Shown here: piece after piece, positions 26,028 to 36,070 of the stretch
Position numbering within the stretch: the stretch's first letter is position 1
Layout of the letters: each line of letters begins with the position of its first letter
NCBI RefSeq assembly: GCF_012034205.1
Contig: NZ_JAATEM010000005.1
Location: 124,001-188,000 of the forward strand
Direction: 5' to 3'
Length of the DNA stretch: 64,000 nucleotides
Source of the DNA: Streptomyces composti
Lineage (GTDB): Bacteria > Actinomycetota > Actinomycetes > Streptomycetales > Streptomycetaceae
Notes under the pieces: generated by a model
What the model was told of the DNA's origin: nothing
Databases searched by the model: none
Seen by the model: only the letters and a program-made list of their open reading frames with translations
Position numbers and translations under genes: made by a program

Positions 26028-28298
26028 ATGCCGTCCATGCGCAAGGGCGGGAGCAGGAGAAGGCCGAAGGCGGGGCTGCTGCGGCGGCTCGGAGAGTGGT
26101 GCGCGCACCACTTCGTGGTCGTCATCGTCGCCTGGCTGGCGGCATTGCTGGCCCTCCAGCTGTCGAGCCGTTCGGTCGGGGCGGACTACTCCGACGACTT
26201 CACCCTCTCCGACACACAGTCGCAGCAGGGCATCGAGGTGCTGCAGCGGCACGATCCCCAGGCGGGCGGGTACAGCAGCCAGATCGTGCTGCACGACGAC
26301 CAGCGGGAGCTGACCTCGTTCGGCTCGCAGATGTCCACGACCGTCTCCGGCCTGCAGAAGCTGCCGCACGTGCTGTCGGCGCAGAACCCGCTGTCCGCGT
26401 CCGGCGCCGGTCAGGGCGGCTCGCAGCCGGACGTCGGTCCGCTCTCCTCCGACCGGAAGACGGCCTACATCACGGTCCGCTTCGACGTGCAGCCCTCCAC
26501 GCTGGGCGACGGCTACCTGAACGGGGTGGACGACGCGGTCCAGCCGCTGCGGCAGGCCGGGGTCGAGGTGGAGTACGGCGGTCCGCTCGGGGAGCTGGCC
26601 CGGCCCGCCCCGGACGACCGGCTGAGCGAGGCGATCGGCTTCGGGGTGGCCATCGTGGTTCTGCTGATCGGCTTCGGCAGTGTCGTCGCGGCCGTGGTGC
26701 CGTTGCTGACCGCGCTGATCAGTGTGGTCGGCGGGCTCGCCATCCTGGGGCTGCTGGCGGCCGCGTTCACCTTCGCCACGGTGTCGCCGACCCTGGCCAC
26801 GATGATCGGCCTGGGCGTCGGCATCGACTACGCGCTGTTCCTGATCACCCGGTACCGGCAGGACATCATGAACGGCCGGGACCCGGTGGAGGCGGCCGGG
26901 CACGCCGCCTCCACCAGCGGGCGGGCGGTGCTGGTCTCCGGCTGCACGGTGATCATCGCGCTGACGGGTCTGTTCGCCTCCGGCGTCTCGTTCATCGGCT
27001 TGCTCGGGCTCGCCGCGGCCGTCACGGTCGTCTCGGCCGTGGCCGGCGCGCTCACCCTGGTACCGGCCCTGCTGGGCCTGATCGGCCGGCGCATCGACCG
27101 CTACCGGGTGCGCCGCCCGGTGGCCGAGACCGACGCCGAGCCGGGGGCGGCACCCCAGGGCGCCTGGCACCGGTACGCGCAGCGCGTCGAGCGCAGGCCC
27201 TGGCAGGTCCTCGCGGCGGGCCTGGCCGCCATCGCCGTGCTGGCGATCCCGGCGTTCTCGATCCAGCTCGGGCACATCGGCGACGGCGCGGACCCCACGT
27301 CGTTCACCGACCGGCGGGCCTACGACCTGATGACCGACGCCTTCGGGCCCGGCTCCAACGGCCCGCTCACCGTCGTCATCGACCAGTCGTCCGTCCCGCA
27401 GGCCGACCGGTCCGACCTGGTCTCGAAGGCCCAGAAGACCCTGGACGGCGTGCAGGGCGCGGCCGTGGTCACACCGCTGACCGCCACCCAGGACGGGGAC
27501 GTCCTGGTCGGCACGGTGTACTCCTCGACGTCCCCGCAGAGCGCCGCCACGACCGACCTCACCAACCGCCTGGTGGACGACACCCTGCCGCAGGCCGTGC
27601 GGGGCACGGACGCCAGGACCTACGTCACCGGGACGACAGCGGCTCAGGTCGACTTCCGCGACATCGTCGCCGACCGGCTGCCGCTGATCATCGCCGTGGT
27701 GGTCGCCCTGGCGTTCCTCATCATCCTGGCCGTCTTCCGCGGGGTGCTCGTGGCGGTGAAGGCCGCCGTGCTGAACGTCCTGTCCATCACCGCCTCCTAC
27801 GGCGTCGTGGTCGCCGTCTTCCAGTGGGGGTGGGGCGGTTCCGCGCTGGGCGTCAACGGCACGGTGCCGATCGAGAGTTATGTGCCGATGATGATGTTCG
27901 CGATCATCTTCGGCCTGAGCATGGACTACGAGATCTTCCTGCTCTCCCGCGTCCACGAGGCGTGGAAGCGCACCGGCGACGCCAGAGCGGCGGTCGCCCA
28001 CGCCCTGGAGATCACCGCGCGGGTCATCACCTGCGCGGCACTGATCATGGTGAGCGTGTTCGCGGCGTTCATCATCAGCGACAACGTCGTGGTGAAGATG
28101 CTCGGCCTGGGACTCGCGGTGAGCGTGCTCATCGACGCGACCGTGGTGCGGCTGCTGCTGGTCCCGGCCGTGATGACCCTGCTGGGCCGGCACGCCTGGT
28201 GGACACCGCGATGGCTGGACCGGGTCATGCCGCACATCGACGCGGAGGGGACGGCCCCGGAGGCCCCCCGGCCGGCTTCCGGAACGCCCGCGTCCTGA
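26028..28298 (+). CDS. MMPL/RND-family transporter
   Basis: A 756-aa membrane protein with two RND halves. A membrane helix at about 30-48 precedes the first exterior loop, then five helices between about 200 and 370 (including [15 protein letters not shown]). A second set starts at about 395 and ends near 720 ([19 protein letters not shown]). The GxxxDY-type motifs in helix 4 of each half are the proton-relay sites. MMPL proteins export lipids, siderophores or polyketides. GGAGGAG lies 9 bases before the ATG. It is 122 bp after the phosphatase and ends at a strong terminator. Confidence 0.9.
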   Translation: MPSMRKGGSRRRPKAGLLRRLGEWCAHHFVVVIVAWLAALLALQLSSRSVGADYSDDFTLSDTQSQQGIEVLQRHDPQAGGYSSQIVLHDDQRELTSFGSQMSTTVSGLQKLPHVLSAQNPLSASGAGQGGSQPDVGPLSSDRKTAYITVRFDVQPSTLGDGYLNGVDDAVQPLRQAGVEVEYGGPLGELARPAPDDRLSEAIGFGVAIVVLLIGFGSVVAAVVPLLTALISVVGGLAILGLLAAAFTFATVSPTLATMIGLGVGIDYALFLITRYRQDIMNGRDPVEAAGHAASTSGRAVLVSGCTVIIALTGLFASGVSFIGLLGLAAAVTVVSAVAGALTLVPALLGLIGRRIDRYRVRRPVAETDAEPGAAPQGAWHRYAQRVERRPWQVLAAGLAAIAVLAIPAFSIQLGHIGDGADPTSFTDRRAYDLMTDAFGPGSNGPLTVVIDQSSVPQADRSDLVSKAQKTLDGVQGAAVVTPLTATQDGDVLVGTVYSSTSPQSAATTDLTNRLVDDTLPQAVRGTDARTYVTGTTAAQVDFRDIVADRLPLIIAVVVALAFLIILAVFRGVLVAVKAAVLNVLSITASYGVVVAVFQWGWGGSALGVNGTVPIESYVPMMMFAIIFGLSMDYEIFLLSRVHEAWKRTGDARAAVAHALEITARVITCAALIMVSVFAAFIISDNVVVKMLGLGLAVSVLIDATVVRLLLVPAVMTLLGRHAWWTPRWLDRVMPHIDAEGTAPEAPRPASGTPAS

Positions 28299-28322
28299 CT
28301 CCGGGCGTTCCGGAGACGGCGA

Positions 28323-28355
28323 GGCGGCAGGCCCCCGGTACGGGGACCTGCCGCC
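28323..28355. terminator. Strong bidirectional terminator hairpin
   Basis: GGCGGCAGG pairs with CCTGCCGCC, and inside it CCCCG pairs with CGGGG around a short GTA loop; one mismatched base lies on each side. It lies between convergent MMPL and DUF1996 stops, so it can serve both. Confidence 0.75.
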
Positions 28356-28364
28356 GTCAGGGGA

Positions 28365-30464
28365 TCAGGCGTTGCGCCGCACACTGCGCAGGACGAAGAA
28401 GCCGAGGATCACCAGCACTCCGCCGAGCGCGGCCGGCCACATCTGGGCGCCGGTCTCGGCCAGGCTGCCGGTCTCGGCCTGCGCCTGGGTACGGTCCTCG
28501 AGCTCCGGCAGGCTGCCGGGCACCTGAGCGGCCTGGGCGGCCCGGCCCCCGTCGTCGCCCTTGCCGGCGTCGCCGCCGTCGTCCTGGGCCGGGGTGGAGG
28601 CCTTCACGCCGGGCTGCTCGGCCTTCTGGCCGCCCGCGGGCTCCTCCTCGGCGGGCTCGGTCTCCCGCGGCGGCTCGGACGGGTTCTGCTGGTCGCCCTT
28701 GCCGTCGTCACCCGGCTTGTCACCGGCGTCGCCGCCCTTGTCACCGCCGGCGTCACCACCCTTGCCGCCACCGGCGTCACCGCCCTTGTCACCGCCGGCG
28801 TCACCACCCTTGCCGCCACCGGCGTCACCGCCCTTGTCACCGCCGGCGTTACCGCCGTCGTCGCCACCGGCGTTACCACCGTCGTCGCCACCGGCGTTAC
28901 CACCGTCGTCACCGCCGGCATTGCCGCCGTCGCCGGCGCCCGCGCCGCACTCACGGCCGCTGTTGATGCAGTCGACCATCTCGTTCATCAGGTCCTCGTC
29001 GAAGACGTTGATGAAGTCGCCGTGGTCGGTGATCGGCTTGTGCAGCTGCTCGGGGAAGGAGTCCACCGCGAACAGCGGGGTGGTCTTCCCGCCGTCCTCC
29101 AGGCTCGGCGCGTCCACGTCGTAGACGATCCGCTGCACCAGCTGCGGGATCGCCTTGAAGCCGGACGGGCAGTTGCCGTTCCCGTCCGTGAACGCCATGT
29201 GCGTACGGTGGTTGGCGCTGTCGATGTTGCGGCCGTCCCAGCAGCTCTGGAACTTGAAGGTGCGCACCACGTCGCTGCCCTCGGGGCACAGCGGGTACTT
29301 GTCCTTCAGCTGGCGGTCCTCGAAGCCCGTGCAGCTCCAGGAGGCGTTGGCGTTCGCCGGGCCGTTGACGAAGGACTTGGCGTCACCGGTGATGATGCGC
29401 AGCAGGCGCGGCATGGCCACGACCTCGGACTGCGGGTTGCCGACGAAGGTGAGGGTGACGTCCTTGGGCGTCACGATCTCGCCGACGTTGCCCTCGATGC
29501 CGCCGCCGGGCTGGTCGGCGTCCCGCTCCTGCTTGCCGTTCTGCAGGCGCAGCACGGGCCAGTAGTACGCGGACTTGTCGCGCTGGTCCTCGCAGCTGGT
29601 CTCGGCCGCGGCCAGGTCCTCGTCGCTGGAGAAGGCGTTGGTGTCCTGGTTGCCGATGTAGTCGTGGAAGTGGTGGGCGCCGTTGCTCACACCGGGTGCC
29701 GCGATCACATTGTCCGAGTTGAACAGGCCGTTGGCGTTGACACCGCACTCGCTGGAGAAGGTACCGGTGGAGGCGCCGGCGCCCGGCTCGGGCTCCTTGA
29801 CGTTCGGCTGGACGCTCTTGATGTCCACGTAGTCGCCGGGGACGGGACCGTTGCCGGCCTGGCCGCCGTTGCCCTCCTGCCGGCCCTGCTCGTCACCCTG
29901 CTGGTCCTGGCCGCCCTGGTCCTGACCGTCCTGCTGGCCCTGGCCCGCCTGGTCCTGGCCGCCGTCGCCGGCCTGACCGTCCTGCTGGTCCTGTCCGTCC
30001 TGCGCCGCGGTGTTGTTGCCGGACTCGCGCACGGTGCAGGCGGCGAGCTCCTCCAGGCCCTCGGGCCGGTCGCCCACGCGGTCGATAACCGTCGCGATGC
30101 GCGCCAGGGTGGCGGAGCGCTTCTCCTCCAGCGGTCCGGCGATCGCGTTCTGGGCGAAGTCCGGGTCCTGCTGGAGCTCCTTGGCGGACTCCGAGATGCG
30201 CTGGTAGGCGTCGGCGATCTGCTGGTCGAGCGCCGCGAGTTCCTTGTCCACCTCCCCTCGCGCCTGCTCGGGCACCTCGGTCAGCCGGGTGGCCACGTCG
30301 GGGCAGTCGATGGTGGCGCCGTTGAGCACCTGAGCCTGGTTGTCCCCGTCCACGGTCGCGGAAGCGTAGACATTGGCCGCCATCAACCCCCCTCCGCCCA
30401 GCATCAGTGCGAACGCGGCCAGGGTCGCTCGCTGTTTCGGGCGTCTGCGTGTGTTGCGTGCCAA
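28365..30464 (-). CDS. Cell-wall-anchored DUF1996 protein (LAETG sortase substrate)
   Basis: A 699-aa surface protein. Residues 1-35 are a signal/anchor segment. A helical region (about 50-150) and a Gln/Asp/Gly-rich linker follow. DUF1996 spans about 245-500 and contains [11 protein letters not shown] and [15 protein letters not shown]. Then come about nine Gly/Asp-rich octads, an acidic Pro/Glu stretch and a C-terminal LAETG at 668-672 followed by a membrane helix and an RSVRRNA tail. LAxTG is the signal preferred by class E sortases. The TTG at 30464 is the start because AGGAG lies 7 bases upstream and no other start gives the signal sequence. DUF1996 function is unknown; a polysaccharide-related surface role is a guess. 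Confidence 0.85.
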   Translation of the reverse strand: MARNTRRRPKQRATLAAFALMLGGGGLMAANVYASATVDGDNQAQVLNGATIDCPDVATRLTEVPEQARGEVDKELAALDQQIADAYQRISESAKELQQDPDFAQNAIAGPLEEKRSATLARIATVIDRVGDRPEGLEELAACTVRESGNNTAAQDGQDQQDGQAGDGGQDQAGQGQQDGQDQGGQDQQGDEQGRQEGNGGQAGNGPVPGDYVDIKSVQPNVKEPEPGAGASTGTFSSECGVNANGLFNSDNVIAAPGVSNGAHHFHDYIGNQDTNAFSSDEDLAAAETSCEDQRDKSAYYWPVLRLQNGKQERDADQPGGGIEGNVGEIVTPKDVTLTFVGNPQSEVVAMPRLLRIITGDAKSFVNGPANANASWSCTGFEDRQLKDKYPLCPEGSDVVRTFKFQSCWDGRNIDSANHRTHMAFTDGNGNCPSGFKAIPQLVQRIVYDVDAPSLEDGGKTTPLFAVDSFPEQLHKPITDHGDFINVFDEDLMNEMVDCINSGRECGAGAGDGGNAGGDDGGNAGGDDGGNAGGDDGGNAGGDKGGDAGGGKGGDAGGDKGGDAGGGKGGDAGGDKGGDAGDKPGDDGKGDQQNPSEPPRETEPAEEEPAGGQKAEQPGVKASTPAQDDGGDAGKGDDGGRAAQAAQVPGSLPELEDRTQAQAETGSLAETGAQMWPAALGGVLVILGFFVLRSVRRNA
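28715..28925. repeat. 24-bp coding tandem repeats ([12 protein letters not shown])
   Basis: The minus strand encodes octads alternating GGNAGGDD and [19 protein letters not shown] units of 24 bp are nearly identical and may slip during replication, so repeat number may differ between isolates. They form the extended wall-spanning stalk of the DUF1996 protein. Confidence 0.75.
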
Positions 30465-30603
30465 GGCAGTACTCCTACGCTTCAGTCGCGGGGGGTCAGC
30501 ATGGAATTCCCACGCCCCATACGTAGGACGGCCGCCGTGTGTTCAATCGCCTCACAGGTTCTTCGGAACATCTGCAGAAACGCCGCTCACCGGTGACGGT
30601 GCG

Positions 30604-31236
30604 TCAGGGCCGCTCCGGGTCGGCCGTCGAGCGTCCGAGGCAGGTCACCGAGGAGTCCATCGGCACGTCGAGCACCTCGAAGCCCATCCGGTCGTAGAAG
30701 GCGCGGGCCGGCTTGTTCGCATTGGACATGACCAGATGGACGGCGGGCACTCCCCGGTCCCGCAGCGCGCGCAGGAAGGTGCGCATCAGCTCCCGCCCGA
30801 AGCCGCGGCCCTGCCACTCGGGCAGCAGGTCGATGTGCAGATGGGCGGGGTGGCCGGCGAGTTCGGGCAGGACCATGCGCTCGGGGTGGTGCAGCAGGCG
30901 GGCGATCGCCTCGTCCGGGGTGGCCGGCTCCCCGGAGGGCTCCGGGTACCGCGCGGCGACCAGCGGCAGCCAGGAGGTGCGGAACTCCTCCGCGAAGCGC
31001 GGGGTGTCCGCGGTGCCCAGGATGTAGCCCACCGCGCTGCCGGTGCCGTCGTCGAGCACGAAGGCGAGGTCCGGCTCCAGGTGGACGTAGGGCGCGGCGA
31101 AGGTGGCCGGGAGGATCGAGGGGTCGGCGTAGACCGGGCGGCTGTCCAGACCGTTGTGCGCGGTGCGGATGCAGATGTCGTCGAGGGCGTCCCGGTCCCC
31201 GGCGCGGTAGGGGCGGATCGTCGGCGTTGAGATCAT
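30604..31236 (-). CDS. GNAT-family N-acetyltransferase
   Basis: A 210-aa acetyltransferase. The acetyl-CoA-binding loop follows the pattern Q/R-x-x-G-x-G/A in LLPEWQGRGFGRELM (about residues 141-155), preceded by HLHIDLLP and followed by MSNANKPARAFYDRMGFE. The start at 31236 is 19 bases from a perfect CebR-type operator. Substrate cannot be predicted; linkage to the operator suggests an amino-sugar or cellulose/chitin-degradation context, which is inference. Confidence 0.85.
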   Translation of the reverse strand: MISTPTIRPYRAGDRDALDDICIRTAHNGLDSRPVYADPSILPATFAAPYVHLEPDLAFVLDDGTGSAVGYILGTADTPRFAEEFRTSWLPLVAARYPEPSGEPATPDEAIARLLHHPERMVLPELAGHPAHLHIDLLPEWQGRGFGRELMRTFLRALRDRGVPAVHLVMSNANKPARAFYDRMGFEVLDVPMDSSVTCLGRSTADPERP

Positions 31237-31254
31237 GAAGGAATGGTGCCCCAA

Positions 31255-31268
31255 TGGGAGCGCTCCCA
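31255..31268. promoter_or_regulatory. CebR-type operator TGGGAGCGCTCCCA
   Basis: A perfect 14-bp palindrome identical to the consensus that I know for CebR, the LacI-family cello-oligosaccharide repressor of Streptomyces. It lies in the divergent region, 19 bases upstream of the GNAT start and 68 bases upstream of the BrkB start, so it could control either gene. No cellulase or ceb transporter gene is in the window. Confidence 0.75.
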
Positions 31269-31335
31269 CAACCAGTTTCGGATGCGCTTCCGCTCACGGG
31301 GTTGGCTCCGCCCGCTCCTGGTTACCCGACGCCCC

Positions 31336-32385
31336 ATGAAGCTGCACATGCCGGGCCGGAGCGGCCACAGGACGGACCAGACGGCGGACGAGGCGCCGGC
31401 GGCCGGGGAACCGGGCCCGGACGCCGAGGTGGAGCGGGCGGCACCGGACACGCCCACCGGGCTGCCGAAGCGGTCGTGGGGTGCCGCACTCAAGGGCAGT
31501 CTGCGCGAGTTCAAGGACGACCAGCTGACCGACCGGGCGGCGGCCCTCACCTACTACGGGGTGCTGTCGCTCTTCCCCGCGCTGCTGGTACTGGTGTCGC
31601 TGCTGGGCATCGCGGGCAAGTCGGCGATCGACCGGGTGATGGAGCAGGTGGAGGATCTCGCGCCCGGAGCGGTGCGCGACATCCTCACCCAGGCGGTCTC
31701 GCAGCTGCAGGGCGGGGCGGGCACCGGTTCGATCGTCGCGCTCGTCGGCCTGGTGCTCGCGGTGTGGTCCGCCTCGGGCTATGTCGCGGCGTTCATCCGC
31801 TCCGCCAACGCCGTCTACGACATCCCCGAGGGCCGTCCGGTGTGGAAGGTGCTGCCGGTGCGGGTCGGGCTGACGGTGGTGCTGATGGTGCTCGCGGTGA
31901 TCAGCGCGCTGATCGTGGTGTTCACCGGCGATCTGGCCCGCCGTGCGGGCGATGTGCTCGGCCTGGGCGACACCGCGGTGACCGCGTGGTCCATCGCCAA
32001 GTGGCCGGTCCTGGTCCTGCTGGTCGTGCTGATGATCGCCCTGCTGTACTGGGCGGCGCCCAACGCGAAAGTCAGGGGGTTCCGCTGGATCACCCCGGGC
32101 AGCTTCCTGGCCCTGCTGATCTGGCTGGTCGCCTCCGGCGGCTTCGCCCTGTACGTGGCCAACTTCGCCTCGTACAACAAGACCTACGGGACGATGGCGG
32201 GCGTCATCGTGTTCCTGGTGTGGCTGTGGATCAGCAATCTGGCGATCCTGCTGGGCCTGGAGTTCGACGCGGAGATCGCCCGGCAGCGGGCCATCGCCGG
32301 GGGCCATCCGCCCGAGGCCGAGCCGTACACCCAGCCGCGCGACACACGGGCGTGGGACGAACAGGACCGCCGGCGGATGGACTGA
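31336..32385 (+). CDS. YihY/BrkB-family membrane protein
   Basis: A 349-aa protein with a ~60-residue acidic cytoplasmic N-terminus and six membrane helices (about 75 to 315). The hallmark ALTYYGVLSLFPALLVL is at about 72-88, and the conserved SANAVYDIPEGRPVW and SYNKTYGTMAGVIVFLVWLW follow. YihY/BrkB proteins are of uncertain function; the old RNase BN label is wrong for this family. The ATG at 31336 is used because the upstream part of the open frame crosses the CebR operator and has atypical codon use. Confidence 0.85.
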   Translation: MKLHMPGRSGHRTDQTADEAPAAGEPGPDAEVERAAPDTPTGLPKRSWGAALKGSLREFKDDQLTDRAAALTYYGVLSLFPALLVLVSLLGIAGKSAIDRVMEQVEDLAPGAVRDILTQAVSQLQGGAGTGSIVALVGLVLAVWSASGYVAAFIRSANAVYDIPEGRPVWKVLPVRVGLTVVLMVLAVISALIVVFTGDLARRAGDVLGLGDTAVTAWSIAKWPVLVLLVVLMIALLYWAAPNAKVRGFRWITPGSFLALLIWLVASGGFALYVANFASYNKTYGTMAGVIVFLVWLWISNLAILLGLEFDAEIARQRAIAGGHPPEAEPYTQPRDTRAWDEQDRRRMD

Positions 32386-32475
32386 GGCGACCGCCCCGCA
32401 GGCCCGGTGCTCACCTCATGGCCCGGCCCCGCGGGGCCCGTGCTCACTCCGCGGGTCCGGCCCGCGGGCCGGTAC
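32386..32475. terminator. GC-rich convergent intergenic with imperfect repeats
   Basis: Between converging stops, GGTGCTCAC, CGTGCTCAC and GGTACTCAC recur at ~30-bp intervals, with GGCCCCGCGGGGCC and GGCCCGCGGGCC palindromes between them. These palindromes can form terminators in both directions. Confidence 0.45.
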
Positions 32476-32928
32476 TCACTCCATGAGCCCGGCGGCGACG
32501 GTGGCGCCCAGCTCCCAGCAGCGCTCCAGCGCCCGCTTGTCGGGCGCGCCGGTGACGGTGACAGTGTCGACGGCGCGGCGCCAGCCGAGGCCGGTGGTGA
32601 CGGACTCGATGCCGCGCAGCGCCCCGGTGACGTCGCTGCCGCCGTGCACGAAGACGCCGAAGGGCCGGCCGCGGGTGGAGTCGAGGCAGGGGTAGTAGAT
32701 CTGGTCGAAGAAGTGCTTCAGCGCCCCCGACATGTAGCCGAGGTTGGCGGGGGTGCCGAGGAGGTATCCGTCGGCCCGCAGCACGTCGCTCGCGGTGGCG
32801 GCGAGCGCGGCCCGGCGCACGACCTCGACGTTCTCGATCTCGGGGGCGGTGGCGCCGTCGACGACGGCCTCGAACATCGCCTGGCAGTTGGGCGACGGCG
32901 TGTGATGGACGATCAGCAGTGTCGGCAC
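32476..32928 (-). CDS. Flavodoxin-like NAD(P)H oxidoreductase
   Basis: A 150-aa flavodoxin fold protein. The FMN phosphate loop is at the N-terminus (VHHTPSPNCQAM), the second FMN-contact loop is GTPANLGYMSGALKHFFDQ at about 60-78, and FVHGGSD forms the third. It resembles WrbA/NADPH-dependent FMN reductase-like proteins that reduce quinones or flavins. The start is a GTG at 32928 because the phosphate-binding strand begins immediately after it. The Shine-Dalgarno is weak. It is divergent from the methyltransferase. Confidence 0.78.
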   Translation of the reverse strand: MPTLLIVHHTPSPNCQAMFEAVVDGATAPEIENVEVVRRAALAATASDVLRADGYLLGTPANLGYMSGALKHFFDQIYYPCLDSTRGRPFGVFVHGGSDVTGALRGIESVTTGLGWRRAVDTVTVTGAPDKRALERCWELGATVAAGLME

Positions 32929-33070
32929 ACCCCGACCCTGCCGTGCGCGGCCGCCGCCGCGCAAGCCGCGCCCGCACCCGTACGGCCGGGCGGCGTTGTG
33001 GGCGGTGCACTCCGGTGGGACGATGCCTGCGCGTCGGAGAATGTCAGGACCGAGTACGACGGGGTGCGTA

Positions 33071-33745
33071 GTGGCCGATGAGAGGCGCAGGCCGCCCGCG
33101 GCGGTGGTGTTCGATGCGCTGGGCAGCCGGTACGAGGCGGCGTTCGCCTCCTCCGAGGCGCACCGCAGATCGCTGCGATGGCTGAGCGAACGGCTGCCGC
33201 CCGGCGCGCGGGTGCTGGACGTCGGCAGCGGCACGGGCCGGCCGACGGCCGCCGCCCTCGCCCGGCAAGGTCACCGGGTGCTCGGGGTGGACGTGTCCCC
33301 GGTGATGGTGGAGATCGCCTCCGGTCAGGTGCCCGAGGCCGAGTTCGAGTGCGCGGACATCCGCACGATGCCGCTGGAGGACGGCTCGTTCGACGCGGTC
33401 TGTGTCTACTTCTCGCTGCTGCAGATGTCGCGCACCGAGCAGGCCGCGCTGGTGAAGCGGCTGGCGCGGGCGCTGCGGCCGGGCGGTCTGCTGGCACTGG
33501 GGACCGTGCCGCTGGACGTGGAGAACTTCGACGGCGTCTTCATGGGGCAGCCCGTGCGGGTCACCAGCTTCGCCGCGCAGGAGGTCGTCGCGGTGGTGCG
33601 GGCGGCGGATCTGACGGTGGAGTCGCAGGAGAGCGTGATGTTCACGCCGGCCCATCCCGACGCCCGGCCCGAGCCGCACCTGTTCGTGCATGCCCGGCGT
33701 CCGGACGGCGGCACGGAGGCCACGGACGGCTCACGCACGGAGTGA
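33071..33745 (+). CDS. Class I SAM-dependent methyltransferase
   Basis: A 224-aa protein with SAM-binding motif I LDVGSGTGRPTAAAL at about 45-60, an acidic residue at the end of strand 2 (GVDVSPVM), and motif FDAVCVYFSLLQM downstream. It is Methyltransf_11/25-like. The substrate is unknown. The GTG at 33071 leads directly to the ~35-residue N-terminal helices usual for the fold; codon use degrades upstream of it. Confidence 0.8.
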   Translation: MADERRRPPAAVVFDALGSRYEAAFASSEAHRRSLRWLSERLPPGARVLDVGSGTGRPTAAALARQGHRVLGVDVSPVMVEIASGQVPEAEFECADIRTMPLEDGSFDAVCVYFSLLQMSRTEQAALVKRLARALRPGGLLALGTVPLDVENFDGVFMGQPVRVTSFAAQEVVAVVRAADLTVESQESVMFTPAHPDARPEPHLFVHARRPDGGTEATDGSRTE

Positions 33746-33795
33746 CCGGCGCCGGGCCCGCGGACCTGGACGGACGAGGGCCCGGGACGGACGGG

Positions 33796-34392
33796 TCAGC
33801 CGGTCATCCGCTTGCGCCACATGGGCTCGACCTGCTGCCACTCGGCCTCCCACTGGTCGAGGACCCGTTGCCGGATCCTCCTGCGCACCAGCCATCCGGC
33901 GCCCAGGACCAGTCCGCCGCAGGCGGCACCGGCCGTGACGCCGCCCATGACCACCTGGAAGTGCGCCTCAACGCCCTCGGGAGGCTTGGTGACCAGCCGG
34001 CCGCTGCCGTCCGTCCACACGGTGACGGTGCTGCCGGCCTTCCTGCCGGGCGGGACCTCGGCGCGGCCCGTGCGCGTGTCGCCGTTCGCGTCGGTCCACC
34101 GGACGGTGGTCCAGACGCCGGCGCTGCCGTCGTCGGTGACGGGCGCGGGCGTCGCGTCGGCGGTGCCCTTGGTCAGGACGGCGGTCACGGGGCGGGCCTC
34201 GGCCCGCCGGTCGGCGAGGGAGGAGCCGACGGCACCGGCCGCCAGGAGGCCGACGCACACCGCGGTCACCAGGGCGAGGACGTGGCCGGCGAGCAGCACC
34301 CAGGCCTCGGCGACGTCGCTGCGTCGCCGCAGCGGGTTCCGGCGCCGGCGCCACAGACGCTCCCAGGGCCGTGCACCGGGTGTCCGCGCCAT
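33796..34392 (-). CDS. Rv1733c-like two-helix membrane protein
   Basis: A 198-aa protein. The basic N-terminus (RPWERLWRRRRNPLRRRSDVAEAW) leads to a membrane helix at about 32-55; an exterior ~85-residue domain contains TTVRWTDANGDTRTGRAEVPPG; a second helix at about 148-170 is followed by a cytoplasmic tail. This matches the Rv1733c family found in actinobacteria and linked to dormancy/stress regulons in mycobacteria. It lies 32 bp downstream of a zinc alcohol dehydrogenase that could be co-transcribed with it. Confidence 0.78.
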   Translation of the reverse strand: MARTPGARPWERLWRRRRNPLRRRSDVAEAWVLLAGHVLALVTAVCVGLLAAGAVGSSLADRRAEARPVTAVLTKGTADATPAPVTDDGSAGVWTTVRWTDANGDTRTGRAEVPPGRKAGSTVTVWTDGSGRLVTKPPEGVEAHFQVVMGGVTAGAACGGLVLGAGWLVRRRIRQRVLDQWEAEWQQVEPMWRKRMTG

Positions 34393-34424
34393 CGCGCTTC
34401 ACCTCCTCGCACGCGGGGCTGAGG

Positions 34425-35498
34425 TCAGGACGTCTGCTGCACCGGGACGACCTCGTGCTGGGGCACGCCGAGGACGACCTTGAGCGCGCCGGTCTCGGCG
34501 GCGTTGCCGAAGACGTCGTACGCCTCCTGCATCTGGTCCAGAGGGAAGGTGTGGGTGACCAGCGGCCCGGTGGGCAGACGGCCGGCGGCCAGCATGCGCA
34601 GCAGGGTGGGCGTGGAGTGGGTGTCGACCAGGCCGGTGGTCACCGTGACGTTCTTGATCCACAGGCTCTCGAGGTGCAGCGTGGCCGGGGCGCCGTGCAC
34701 ACCGACGTTGGCCACGTGCCCGCCCGGCCGCACCATGCGGGTGCACAGTTCGAAGGTCTCGGGCACGCCCACCGCCTCGACGACCACATCGGCGCCGAGC
34801 CCGTCGGTGAGGTCCTCGACCAGTTGCTCGGGGCCCTCGCGGGCGTCCACGACCGCTTCCGCGCCGAGGTCGCGGGCGGCCTGCAGGCGGGGCGGTGCCA
34901 GGTCGACGGCGATGACGCGTTCGGGGGAGAAGAAGTGCGCCGTGGCGACCGCGGCGAGCCCCACCGGTCCGGCGCCGACCACCACGACGGTGTCGCCGGG
35001 CTTCACCTTCCCGTTGAGCACGCCGACCTCGTAGGCGGTGGGGAAGATGTCGGCCAACAGCACGGCGTCCTCGTCGGCGACCGCGCCGGGCAGTGCGTGC
35101 ACGGACAGGTCGGCGTAGGGGACGCGGACGTATTCGGCCTGCGTGCCGTTGATCAGATGGCCGAGGATCCAGCCTCCCCCGCCGCGGCACTGACCGTACA
35201 TGGCCTCGCGGCAGAAGCGGCAGCGGCCGCAGGCGGTGATGCAGGACACGAGCACGCGGTCTCCGGGACGTACGCTGCGCACGTCGCCGCCGGTCTCGAC
35301 GATCTCGCCGACCGCCTCGTGTCCGAGGACGGTGCCCGGCTGCACCTCGGGCACGTCGCCCTTGAGGATGTGCAGATCCGTGCCGCAGATGGTGACGGCG
35401 TCGACCCGCACGATCGCGTCGGTGGGTTCCTTGATGCCGGGATCGGGGACTTCTTCCCAGGCGGACTGCCCGGGGCCGTGGAAGACGTAGCCCTTCAT
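34425..35498 (-). CDS. Zinc-dependent alcohol dehydrogenase (MDR family)
   Basis: A 357-aa medium-chain dehydrogenase. Catalytic zinc ligands are seen in ICGTDLHI (Cys) and GHEAVGE (His-Glu); the structural-zinc Cys cluster is CGRCRFCREAMYGQC. The NAD(P) fold has VVGAGPVGLAAV at about 170-181. Such enzymes oxidise secondary or primary alcohols reversibly. The ATG at 35498 has GAGGAACGG just upstream. With the Rv1733c-like gene it resembles the hypoxia/dormancy-linked gene sets of actinobacteria, an association made from gene content only. Confidence 0.9.
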   Translation of the reverse strand: MKGYVFHGPGQSAWEEVPDPGIKEPTDAIVRVDAVTICGTDLHILKGDVPEVQPGTVLGHEAVGEIVETGGDVRSVRPGDRVLVSCITACGRCRFCREAMYGQCRGGGGWILGHLINGTQAEYVRVPYADLSVHALPGAVADEDAVLLADIFPTAYEVGVLNGKVKPGDTVVVVGAGPVGLAAVATAHFFSPERVIAVDLAPPRLQAARDLGAEAVVDAREGPEQLVEDLTDGLGADVVVEAVGVPETFELCTRMVRPGGHVANVGVHGAPATLHLESLWIKNVTVTTGLVDTHSTPTLLRMLAAGRLPTGPLVTHTFPLDQMQEAYDVFGNAAETGALKVVLGVPQHEVVPVQQTS

Positions 35499-35689
35499 GC
35501 CGTTCCTCACCCTTCTTGCTCCCGGCGGGCAACGGCGTCGGGCGCTGCCGCGCCCGCCTGCGGCGGCGGGCCCGGGGAGGGGGTCCTGAGGCCCGCCCTG
35601 CATCTACCAGTCTGGGCGAACTGCGGCGTATCCGCGCGGGCCGGAGGTCCCGGGTGCATGGGCTGCCCGGCACCTCTGCCGGGCTCGGC

Positions 35690-35945
35690 CACGACACCTC
35701 CGGGCGGGCGATGCCGCTGTGCAGCAGGTGGCGGGCCTCCTGGGCGTGGGCGCCGAGGCGCAGCAGCAGGCGGGAGGCGGCGTCGTAGGGGCGGCCCGCA
35801 GGGCGGCCCGGTCCCCGGCCGCGTCCTCGACGACGGTCACCACCCGCCGGGACAGCCCGCCGTCCCCGTACGCGGTCAGTACCTCGGGGTGGTCGAGCAG
35901 TTCCGCGGAGACGCACCCGGGCGCCACCACGAGCGGTTCACCTGC
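35690..35945 (-). pseudogene. Frameshifted remnant of an unidentified protein gene
   Basis: Reading leftward, one frame gives EPLVVAPGCVSAELLDHPE and RRVVTVVED with strongly biased third positions. At about 35788-35800 the bias moves to another frame, which gives PYDAASRLLLRLGAHAQEAR and HLLHSGIARPEVSWP. Neither frame alone has a normal start and stop: the second frame stays open into the dehydrogenase gene. A single-base indel explains this. I do not recognise the family. A sequencing error is the alternative. Confidence 0.5.
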
Positions 35946-36070
35946 TTTCGCCCGTCCTCGGCCGTGCGCGGCCGAAGCGCCTTCCCGGTGCGCCCGAGCC
36001 GGGCGCCGCCGGCCGCGGGCGGGCGCCGCACCGCCGGGCGTGCGTGCGCGGGCGGCGGACGCTCGGGGGG

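Noticed and set aside
28715..28925. Short regular repeats considered as a CRISPR or non-coding satellite.
   Set aside because: They are in frame inside the DUF1996 gene and encode Gly/Asp octads.
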